Assembly (NCBI GenBank): GCA_946646575.1
Contig: CAMPCR010000034.1
Coordinates: 1 to 9,855 of the forward strand
Direction of reading: 5' to 3'
Length of the DNA stretch: 9,855 bases
Source of the DNA: UBA3222 sp002363035
Lineage (GTDB): Bacteria > Verrucomicrobiota > Verrucomicrobiia > Opitutales > UBA9783
Shown here: positions 1 to 6,062 of the stretch, piece by piece
Position numbering within the stretch: the stretch's first letter is position 1
Layout of the letters: each line of letters begins with the position of its first letter
The notes under the pieces: model-generated
Databases searched by the model: none
Seen by the model: the letters and a program-made list of their open reading frames with translations, nothing else
What the model was told of the DNA's origin: nothing
Position numbers and translations under genes: made by a program

Positions 1-249
1 AAGATCGATATCGCTCGGTTCCAACCCGGCATCCTCAAGTGCCTGTCGCGCCGCCAGAACCGCCAAATCGGAGCAGGCTTCATCTTCCGCCGCCAAATGC
101 CGTTCGCCGATGCCCGTCCGCGTCCGAATCCATTCGTCGGATGTATCAACGATCTTCGCCAAATCGTCATTTGTAACCACGCGCCCCGGCAAATAACAAC
201 CGACGCCTTCAATGATAATCGGTTTAATGCAATTGGTTAAATTTGTCAT
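1..249 (-). CDS. fabH: Beta-ketoacyl-ACP synthase III (KAS III), N-terminal part, cut by window edge
   Basis: FabH condenses acetyl-CoA (or another short acyl-CoA) with malonyl-ACP in the cytosol, the first elongation step of type II fatty acid synthesis. Reading the minus strand from the ATG at 249 gives 83 open codons to the window edge. The diagnostic KAS III N-terminal pattern is visible: I-x-G-x-G-x-Y-L-P near residues 13-21, then N-D-D-L and VDTSDEWIRTRTGI at residues 34-47. W40 and R44 match the CoA-binding Trp and Arg of E. coli FabH (W32, R36). The catalytic Cys, His and Asn lie beyond the window. No Shine-Dalgarno is seen directly upstream; a GGAGG lies about 24 bases before the ATG, too far to serve. 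The gene is divergent from glgB. The family call is secure. Confidence 0.95.
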   Translation of the reverse strand, partial: MTNLTNCIKPIIIEGVGCYLPGRVVTNDDLAKIVDTSDEWIRTRTGIGERHLAAEDEACSDLAVLAARQALEDAGLEPSDIDL

Positions 250-540
250 GGAATTTCTTTTATAACAGTGCACCTCCAACTTTTAAGAGGAAATATACTG
301 ACAACCAGCATAATTCAACGTTATTTTAACCAAAAAAACATGCCATTGTATATACCTAACCCTTTAACTCGACCATAACACCACTATATTTTCAGACAAC
401 AAAACATAACTATTCTTTTAAAAACAGTTTGTTTTCTACCGAACAATTCCTTTTCAAAAACGCAAAGTTCTCTGCAAAATCGTTGCATCTTTGCCTCTAT
501 CTCCAAAACTCATTATAATAATTGTACATCTCTTCTGATT
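250..540. other. Divergent intergenic region between fabH and glgB
   Basis: This AT-rich 291-base stretch holds the start regions of two divergent genes. I see no RNA gene, no long inverted repeat and no convincing coding frame. The glgB promoter candidate lies at its right end. On the fabH side there are TTGTCA-like and TTGAAT-like hexamers but no well-spaced -10, so I do not call a fabH promoter; fabH may also be transcribed from here only weakly or as part of an operon lying outside the window. Confidence 0.6.
491..519 (+). promoter_or_regulatory. Putative sigma70-type promoter for glgB
   Basis: TTGCCT at 491-496 (4 of 6 to the -35 consensus) is followed after exactly 17 bases by a perfect TATAAT at 514-519. 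A start about 7 bases downstream would leave a leader of only some 15 bases before the glgB ATG at 541. No Shine-Dalgarno fits in that leader. The position, 22 bases before the gene, supports the call, which rests on pattern alone. Confidence 0.5.
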
Positions 541-2973
541 ATGTCCCTGCCTTCGCCACCCGAAAAACGCCCCCATCGCTCTCAGCCTCATCCGTCTTTC
601 TTTTCCCCCTTCACCCCTTCCGATCTCCATCTCTTTTCCCAAGGCACTCACGATCGCATATACGAAAAGCTCGGGGCGCATGTCATGCAACGTGGAGATG
701 CGCACGGTTATTACTTCGCCGTTTGGGCACCGAATGCGCAATGCGTATCGGTGGTTGGTTCCTTCAACGGTTGGGATGATATGGCTCACCCGATGCAACG
801 CGTCGGTTCGTCGGGGATTTGGGAAACGTTTATCGCAAACATCGAAGCGGGTGAAACCTATAAATACGCCCTTGTCGATTGCAACGGACAACGGCGGTTG
901 AAAGCCGATCCGTACGCCCGTTCGGGAGAATATGACAAGGGACATGCTTCGATCCTCTGTGCACCGTTGTCGGATTACGTCTGGCACGACGGCGATTGGA
1001 TGACGAAGCGGGCGAAACGGAATTTTTACGAACAACCGCTGTCGATTTATGAAGTCCATGCGGATTCTTGGAAACGCAACGCCGATAACAAACCGCTTAC
1101 CTATCGGGAATTGGCACATAAACTGGTTGCGTACTTAAAACAAACGGGCTTCACGCATGTGGAATTCATGCCGATTGCCGAACATCCGCTGACGGCTTCC
1201 TGGGGGTATCAGGTCACGGGATTTTTTGCACCGACATCGCGCTACGGAACGCCGCAGGATTTTCAATATCTGGTCGATACCCTGCATCAAAATAATATCG
1301 GCGTTATTCTCGATTGGGTGCCGGGGCATTTTCCGAAGGATGATTGGGGGTTGGCGCGCTTTGACGGAACGGCGCTCTACGAACATCTCGATCCGCGTCT
1401 CGGTGAACAACCGGATTGGGGGACGTATGTTTTTAATTTCGGTCGCAACGAAGTGCGCAATTTTCTCATCAACAGCGCGCTGTTTTGGGCAGACAAATAT
1501 CACGTCGACGGGTTGCGCTTCGATGCGGTTTCGTCCATGCTGTACTTGAATTTTTCGCGCAAAGACGGCGAATGGCTCCCCAATCGCTACGGCGGGAAGG
1601 AAAATCTCGAAGCCGTCGACTTTTTGCGCACCGTCAACGACTGCCTGCATCAACGCTTCCCGGGGTTCATCACGATTGCCGAAGAATCGTCTTCCTTCGG
1701 ACGCGTTTCGCAACCGACCGCCGTCGGAGGTTTGGGGTTTGACTTCAAATGGAACATGGGGTGGATGCACGACACGCTTTCCTACCTCAAACGCGATCCG
1801 ATCGCCCGCCGTTATCACCACAATCAAATGACCTTTGCGATGCTCTATCAGTACTCGGAGCATTTCATCAACGCCTTTTCGCACGACGAAGTGGTCTACG
1901 GAAAATGTTCTCTGTTGCGCAACATGGGGTCTTGTTATGCGTCCGACAAATTCGCGACCCTGCGCGCGCTGTACGGCTTCATGTGGGGCTGGCCGGGAAA
2001 GAAACTGCTGTTCATGGGCGACGAATTCGCGCAATGGGACGAATGGGATTTTCATAAGGAATTGGATTGGTTTTTGCTGCAACGCCCCGAACACGCCGGC
2101 GTACGGAAATTGGTTTCGGACTTAAACGCCCTCTATCGGTCGCATCCGGTGTGGTACCAGTCGGATATGGAGCCCGGCGGCTTTTTCTGGATTAATCCCG
2201 ATGATGCCGATAACAGCGTATTTTCGTTTATCCGCAAAGATCGTCGTCAGCGCACCGAAGTCGACAAACTTTCGGAAGTCCTGCAATCGTCGCAACCGTT
2301 TTCTCCCGATGAACGCCTGCGGGATGTTTGCCGCGCGTTGGGAGAAGGGGAGAATGGCATCAATACCGATACTTTAATTTGCGAAAATTCGGATGCAACC
2401 GCCGCAATGAACAATGTCGGAACTCAAGCCGACACCGCGAGCGAACAACACTTAATCCCCGAACCCACCGCCTCTTTCGGCAACGATCGCGCTTCGGACA
2501 ACGTATTTTCGGTCGCGCCGACGGGCGATACAAAAAATTCAATCGGCGCCGAAAACACCTGCGGTACAGCTTGCGGAACATCCGCATCCGATTGTGGTAA
2601 CGCAGGTTTTTCCCATACAACAAACGATGTCAAATGTACCTGCGCGACGGATATTAACTCGAATCCTCTCCCCGATACACCACCCGACACCGAACCGTTC
2701 GGCGAACCGCTGCTGTTTATTTCCAACTTTACGCCCGTCGAACGTTCTCACTACAAATGCGGCGTCCCGCTAAGCGGTGTGTGGCGCGAAATTTTCAACT
2801 CCGATGCGGGCATCTACGGCGGTCAAAATCGCGGCAATCTCGGCGGCGTTAAAGCGTTATCGGAACCGCACGATAACCAACCGTACACGTTGGATTTGTG
2901 CCTGCCGCCGCTGTCGACGCTGATTTTGGAACATGTGAGCGAAACAAAAAAGGAAACCAACGTCGCACGGTGA
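541..2973 (+). CDS. glgB: 1,4-alpha-glucan (glycogen) branching enzyme, GH13, with C-terminal-domain insertion
   Basis: GlgB cuts an alpha-1,4 glucan chain and reattaches it through an alpha-1,6 bond, making branched glycogen in the cytosol. The 810-residue protein has one CBM48 domain (about residues 56-140, with VVGSFNGW), a GH13 barrel (about 165-520) and an all-beta C-terminal domain. Catalytic residues are D328 (GLRFDAV, nucleophile), E381 (TIAEES, acid/base) and D449 (FSHDEV). Their spacings of 53 and 68 equal those of E. coli GlgB (D405, E458, D526). The 77-residue offset shows that the extra N-terminal N1 domain of E. coli-type enzymes is missing. Without the insertion at about 568-720 the protein would be about 660 residues, usual for the short type. 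The ATG at 541 keeps the conserved run DLHLFSQGTH at the N-terminus. No Shine-Dalgarno is visible. It ends with TGA. Confidence 0.98.
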   Translation: MSLPSPPEKRPHRSQPHPSFFSPFTPSDLHLFSQGTHDRIYEKLGAHVMQRGDAHGYYFAVWAPNAQCVSVVGSFNGWDDMAHPMQRVGSSGIWETFIANIEAGETYKYALVDCNGQRRLKADPYARSGEYDKGHASILCAPLSDYVWHDGDWMTKRAKRNFYEQPLSIYEVHADSWKRNADNKPLTYRELAHKLVAYLKQTGFTHVEFMPIAEHPLTASWGYQVTGFFAPTSRYGTPQDFQYLVDTLHQNNIGVILDWVPGHFPKDDWGLARFDGTALYEHLDPRLGEQPDWGTYVFNFGRNEVRNFLINSALFWADKYHVDGLRFDAVSSMLYLNFSRKDGEWLPNRYGGKENLEAVDFLRTVNDCLHQRFPGFITIAEESSSFGRVSQPTAVGGLGFDFKWNMGWMHDTLSYLKRDPIARRYHHNQMTFAMLYQYSEHFINAFSHDEVVYGKCSLLRNMGSCYASDKFATLRALYGFMWGWPGKKLLFMGDEFAQWDEWDFHKELDWFLLQRPEHAGVRKLVSDLNALYRSHPVWYQSDMEPGGFFWINPDDADNSVFSFIRKDRRQRTEVDKLSEVLQSSQPFSPDERLRDVCRALGEGENGINTDTLICENSDATAAMNNVGTQADTASEQHLIPEPTASFGNDRASDNVFSVAPTGDTKNSIGAENTCGTACGTSASDCGNAGFSHTTNDVKCTCATDINSNPLPDTPPDTEPFGEPLLFISNFTPVERSHYKCGVPLSGVWREIFNSDAGIYGGQNRGNLGGVKALSEPHDNQPYTLDLCLPPLSTLILEHVSETKKETNVAR
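2242..2700 (+). other. Cys-containing, low-complexity insertion inside GlgB
   Basis: Residues 568-720 of GlgB separate two neighbouring beta strands of the C-terminal domain: FSFIRKD at 561-567 and PLLFISNFTPV from 723. In known GlgB proteins only a turn of a few residues joins them (for example RRDKEGNEIIV in E. coli). The first 40 residues look partly helical and charged (VDKLSEVL, DERLRDVCRALGEG). The rest is rich in Asn, Thr, Asp, Ser, Gly and Pro and probably disordered. It holds seven cysteines: C597, C614, C674, C678, C685, C699 and C701. The reading frame stays open and GC is like the rest of glgB, so this is coding sequence and not an obvious insertion element. Confidence 0.85.
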
Positions 2974-3376
2974 GCATTTGTTGCATCGTGGATTTCCGAA
3001 GAGGAATTTTGCAATTTTTAGATTATTCCAATGCGTATTTTCGACGACAAACGGCATTTCGGTATAATTTTTAAAAAAACATGCTGTTTCGTACCGAATT
3101 TTATAAAAAAACCGAAAAAAGGCTGATGCTTTGCTGAAGCACCTAAACCTCAATAAGCCTCGGTGCAATACAAATCCCCCGAAGTTCCGTTCGGGTACGG
3201 GAACAAACCTTATAGGTAACTCCGAAAATAACAGCGCACATATCACTGCGGTGCATTTAAAAAAAACATTTTTGACCTCAAAACCGATACAGATCGGATC
3301 TCATCTCTCTAACCTATTCACATAAAACAGCACATAAAGAACAAAACAGCTGGATCCGTAAACGGTTTTTGCCTGT
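2974..3376. other. Convergent intergenic region after glgB
   Basis: This 403-base AT-rich stretch lies between the 3' ends of glgB and the interrupted paralog gene. Small inverted repeats are present: TTCGGTA (3058-3064) with TACCGAA (3092-3098), a 7-bp stem with a 27-base loop followed by TTTT; CCCGAA/TTCGGG (3178-3183, 3190-3195); and CCGAT/ATCGG (3284-3288, 3293-3297). The first could be a weak terminator for glgB. None is a classic GC-rich hairpin with a long U tract. The open frames here look random and I call no gene. Confidence 0.5.
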
Positions 3377-4117
3377 TTATTTTTTACGTTTTTTACAATA
3401 TTCATCTATATCACCCAGTAATTTGTCTACTTTTTCCTGTATCATCCCAAAAGCTTTTTCAAATATTTTTTTCTTCTTATCTGAATTTACTTTCTTTATG
3501 TCACGAGATAAAGTTTTCAATTTTCTTTCCAAATTTCGGATATCAACTATCAAGCCCGTATCCTCGAGAAACTCATCTTTTGTGTATTTTGCGTCCGAAA
3601 TTACCCTCTTCCATATTTTACATTCATTAAATTTAGACCTAATGTTCTTCACTACATTATTTACTTTTAAAAGATTATTATTTATTATTTTTTCATTCGA
3701 AGATAATATTTGCGGAACTTTGGTTTCTTTTTCCTCATTCTCTTTAGATTCGACTTCATGTTGATTGTTTGTCTTCGCTTCACACTCCTCGAGTTTCTGC
3801 TCTTGTTTTGGGGTCTCCCTTTGAGTTTTTTCCGATATTTCATCGGTTTTATCTGTCTCCTCTTCTCCCTCAGTAATGTATTCGTCCCATTTACCCTCCT
3901 CTAATTCTTTAAGAGCATCTTTTAAATCTTTGGTACCATAATCCACACTTGTTAGACACCAGGAGAAATCAAAACGGCTGATTAAAAAATATTTGCCCAC
4001 ACGTACTTCCCCTTCTCCAAAACGACCACCCTCGACATCGTAATTAAATCGGAACAACACATCAGCATGAGAATCCAGCCATTGTTTGTAACGAACGGTG
4101 AAGCAAAAACACTTCAT
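3377..4117 (-). CDS. Open 3' segment of paralog B: core end, acidic linker, basic helical tail
   Basis: This segment is in the same frame as the 5' segment and could be read as a separate 246-residue ORF from the ATG at 4117, but it would lack a signal peptide. I see no good ribosome binding site there. It contains the end of the conserved core (VLFRFNYDVEGG), then a Glu/Lys/Thr/Gln-rich acidic linker of about 70 residues (EGEEETDKTDE). The last 110 or so residues are strongly helical and basic, with coiled-coil-like stretches (NLERKLKTLSRDIKKV) and the ending EYCKKRKK. The basic tail has no counterpart of this size in the intact paralog. The coding sequence is very AT-rich. It is best read as part of the broken gene. 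Confidence 0.5.
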   Translation of the reverse strand: MKCFCFTVRYKQWLDSHADVLFRFNYDVEGGRFGEGEVRVGKYFLISRFDFSWCLTSVDYGTKDLKDALKELEEGKWDEYITEGEEETDKTDEISEKTQRETPKQEQKLEECEAKTNNQHEVESKENEEKETKVPQILSSNEKIINNNLLKVNNVVKNIRSKFNECKIWKRVISDAKYTKDEFLEDTGLIVDIRNLERKLKTLSRDIKKVNSDKKKKIFEKAFGMIQEKVDKLLGDIDEYCKKRKK

Positions 4118-4273
4118 CGACGCGCGATAAAAATCAACACCAACATAAGAACATGTATTGTCTTTGTTTTTTAAAAACGCCTTTACAAATGCATCCGTAA
4201 GGATCTTCCTTGCAAAATCCTCACTTACAAGAACTCTGCAAACCCTTGCAAATGCTTTCTCGTCGGCATAATA

Positions 4274-4696
4274 TCAATACCCTTTAGCTGCTGACGAAAC
4301 TGCTTCATTAAAAGCATCACGTGTAAAAACATCACGACATCCGAATAATCGACAAGCAAAATATCCTTTAGAAGATTCGACCATTTTTCTCTCTTGTTTT
4401 GTCCCACTCTCCTGATCCACTTGCCCCGGCGACGAATTGTCCTTAAGATGTTTTTCGCCGAACAGCGCCAAATTCTTAAAATCAGATTCCTTTGCGCTCT
4501 CATAAACGTCGTTAAACGCTTTCTGGAATACCGTAGTCAACCCACCTTTCACCTCGGTGCGCTTCCCGTTTTCATCTATGCCGATACCTAATAAATGCTT
4601 TAACAACTCCTTTACAGACGGATAACCGTACAACGGTAAATTCCGTACCAACCCAACGACAACGAAAGCAATTAGAAACTTCCTCATATCGAACAT
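4274..4696 (-). CDS. Open 5' segment of paralog B: signal peptide plus N-terminal domain
   Basis: This is the part of the interrupted gene that can be translated as it stands, 140 residues. It begins with a signal peptide: a basic start (MRK at residues 4-6), a hydrophobic core FLIAFVVVGLV and a likely cleavage near PLYG before YPSVKELL. The product is therefore probably exported. The ATG at 4696 overlaps the stop of the upstream gene by one base; the ATG at 4687, three codons later, would give a more typical signal peptide (MRKFLIAF). Two cysteines in GYFACRLFGC occupy the place of GFFSC in the intact paralog. If made, the product would be a truncated secreted fragment of unknown function. 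Confidence 0.55.
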   Translation of the reverse strand: MFDMRKFLIAFVVVGLVRNLPLYGYPSVKELLKHLLGIGIDENGKRTEVKGGLTTVFQKAFNDVYESAKESDFKNLALFGEKHLKDNSSPGQVDQESGTKQERKMVESSKGYFACRLFGCRDVFTRDAFNEAVSSAAKGY

Positions 4697-5904
4697 TATT
4701 CTTTCTTTTTCTTAAAATTTCCTTCCGACTCCCCGTCTTCCGAAGAATTGAACGGTCGCGGACGCTTGTTCGGATCGCGCGACTTTGACGCTTTGCTTTC
4801 CTTGTGTTCTTCCGTATGTACTTTTAAATCCTCCTCATCTTCTTCCAACCTTAAGCCTTTTTTGCTCTTTCCCGAATTTTCATGCTCTTCTTCTTCGAAA
4901 ACATCGTTCCAATCTTCTTCCTCTTCCTCCGAACCTAAACCCCCTTTGCTTTTTTCCGAATTTTCCTGTTTTTCCTCGGCAACCGCTTCTTCTTCTCGCA
5001 AAATCTTCTCCTTACCCTGACACATCGTACTTTCCCGATACGGATGCCGCCACACGCGCTCCATTGAACGCTCGTCAAAATTCAAAAAATTTGAACGAAC
5101 ATCTTCTCCATTGACCCCCAGAAATTCCAATTGCGGTTGATGCGAACCCCAACATTTTCCGTTTCCATCCACACGGTCCCCCCCGAAATCATGCTTTTTG
5201 AGATCATATCCGAAGCTGAAACGAAGTACGAAGACGGACGCACATTTCGCCTGCCGTTTCTCCAGGGTTTGGGAATACATCACGTCAAAGCGAAAAATAT
5301 CTTTTTCAAACACATCCGGAGAAAATTTAACGTCAAAACACGAATACGCCACGTCCTTGTTATCGTAAAGCACCTGCAATAACGGCTCCGTAAGCAACTC
5401 CTTCGCAAATTTCTCACTCAAAAGCACCCGGCAAATCTTTACAATCTCCGTCATTCTCTGCGTATCGGCTCGGGTCAACATCGTCTTTCCCAATCGAGCC
5501 GTTTCCGAGAACTCAACCGCCGATCGAAGCGTCCCCTCGTTAAAAACACTTACGTCCTGAACCGTACAGGAAAAAAATCCGTAAATCGAATCAAACTTCC
5601 ATTGCCAATCGCGGTAATTACCCGGGTTAAAATGCGCGGGCAAGCCTTGGTTCGGTAATGTCAAGGAACCGTTTTCTTCTCCGATCAACTTCAAATTTTC
5701 AAAACCCGATTTTTTAAAACTCGATGCTTCCGCCTGTTGATAAACATCCTTGAAGACTTGTTTGACGACGGCTCCGAACCCCTCCTTTTCATTCAGGTTC
5801 AGGTTCGACTCAATATCCTCCAACGACGGATACGGCGTACCGTATGATGCCGTGCACACCGACGCCAACCCGAGACAACTCAAAAAACGAAAACATTTAC
5901 CCAT
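4696..5904 (-). CDS. Secreted protein of unknown family, intact paralog A, acidic repeat tail
   Basis: I do not recognise this 402-residue protein. Residues 1-22 form a signal peptide: MGKCFRF, then the hydrophobic LSCLGLASV, with probable cleavage near ASYG before TPYPSLED. The lipobox is poor, so a lipoprotein is unlikely. A globular region of about 280 residues follows, with scattered cysteines and beta-like stretches (DIFRFDVMYS, VFVLRFSFGYDL). From about residue 300 it becomes Glu-rich and contains two 28-residue repeats (314-341, 342-369). It ends in a basic segment with NKRPRP and FKKKKE. It is homologous over most of its length to the interrupted gene downstream, with which it shares a TAATG junction, so the two probably form an operon from a tandem duplication. 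No Shine-Dalgarno is seen, and a TTTACA at 5936-5941 lacks a good -10. An exported, possibly surface or host-directed protein is an inference only. Confidence 0.8.
   Translation of the reverse strand: MGKCFRFLSCLGLASVCTASYGTPYPSLEDIESNLNLNEKEGFGAVVKQVFKDVYQQAEASSFKKSGFENLKLIGEENGSLTLPNQGLPAHFNPGNYRDWQWKFDSIYGFFSCTVQDVSVFNEGTLRSAVEFSETARLGKTMLTRADTQRMTEIVKICRVLLSEKFAKELLTEPLLQVLYDNKDVAYSCFDVKFSPDVFEKDIFRFDVMYSQTLEKRQAKCASVFVLRFSFGYDLKKHDFGGDRVDGNGKCWGSHQPQLEFLGVNGEDVRSNFLNFDERSMERVWRHPYRESTMCQGKEKILREEEAVAEEKQENSEKSKGGLGSEEEEEDWNDVFEEEEHENSGKSKKGLRLEEDEEDLKVHTEEHKESKASKSRDPNKRPRPFNSSEDGESEGNFKKKKE
4798..4965 (-). repeat. Tandem repeat, 2 x 84 nt, coding 28-residue acidic units
   Basis: Unit 1 (4882-4965, residues 314-341 of the secreted protein) begins ENSEKSKGGL, and unit 2 (4798-4881, residues 342-369) begins ENSGKSKKGL. 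Both continue into a Glu/Asp run. The plus strand shows the matching CGAATTTTC at 4873 and 4957, exactly 84 bases apart. The units have diverged, mainly in the second half, so this is an older duplication, but slippage at this site could still change the copy number. Confidence 0.85.
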
Positions 5905-5990
5905 ACGGTTTTAAATTGCGTGTAAGTTTTTCCGATGTAAAGAAAAATTTCCCGTCCGCACCGCTCCCGTTCAGAATATTGCTTAAATCA

Positions 5991-6020
5991 GTTGCGCAAC
6001 AGGTTGCTTTTTCTTAAAAT
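5991..6020 (+). promoter_or_regulatory. Putative glgP promoter with palindrome over the -35
   Basis: TTGCGC at 5992-5997 is followed after 17 bases by TAAAAT at 6015-6020 (5 of 6 to the -10 consensus). The -35 lies inside the perfect 10-bp palindrome GTTGCGCAAC at 5991-6000, a possible operator. The glgB promoter candidate likewise begins TTGC with a 17-base spacer. The predicted start near 6027 leaves a leader of about 36 bases. The -35 matches only three consensus positions, so the call is tentative. Confidence 0.35.
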
Positions 6021-6062
6021 AAGTATGTATTCACGCAAATCCAATTCGAACTTCATACGTCC

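Larger units (their letters stand above)
3377..4696 (-). pseudogene. Secreted paralog B, interrupted by one in-frame TGA (unknown family)
   Basis: One frame runs from the ATG at 4696 to the TAA at 3377-3379 (440 codons) with a single internal stop, TGA at 4274-4276 (codon 141). Homology to the intact neighbour (4696-5904) continues on both sides. Before the stop, YPSVKELL, FNDVYESA and FKNLALFGE match YPSLEDIE, FKDVYQQA and FENLKLIGE. After it, VCRVLVSEDFARKIL matches ICRVLLSEKFAKELL in the 52 codons that neither open segment covers, and VLFRFNYD later matches VLRFSFGYD. So this was one gene of the same family and not two genes. The aligned position in the intact copy is neither Cys nor Trp, which argues against recoding. 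The start overlaps the upstream stop as TAATG, suggesting translational coupling. GC is low, below 30% in parts. The family is not recognised. A sequencing error remains possible. Confidence 0.75.

Noticed and set aside
454..2094. Long minus-strand open frames opposite glgB (221 and 319 residues)
   Set aside because: They lie antisense to a full-length branching enzyme with all its catalytic motifs; their translations resemble no family and fit shadow frames.
2857..3325. Open frames in and near the glgB 3' gap (64 residues plus, 129 residues minus)
   Set aside because: Low-complexity translations without conserved features; the minus one overlaps the glgB end.
4274..4276. TGA in paralog B as selenocysteine or tryptophan recoding
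   Set aside because: The aligned position in paralog A is not Cys or Trp, other genes here end in TGA, and I see no convincing stem-loop just after it.
4225..4503. 92-residue minus-strand frame overlapping the N-terminal half of paralog B
   Set aside because: It is out of frame with B, and its translation shows no similarity to paralog A, whereas the B frame does.
5838..5904. Paralog A as a lipoprotein through C10 or C17
   Set aside because: The residues before each Cys (FLSC, ASVC) do not fit a standard lipobox; an ordinary signal peptidase I site near ASYG fits better.
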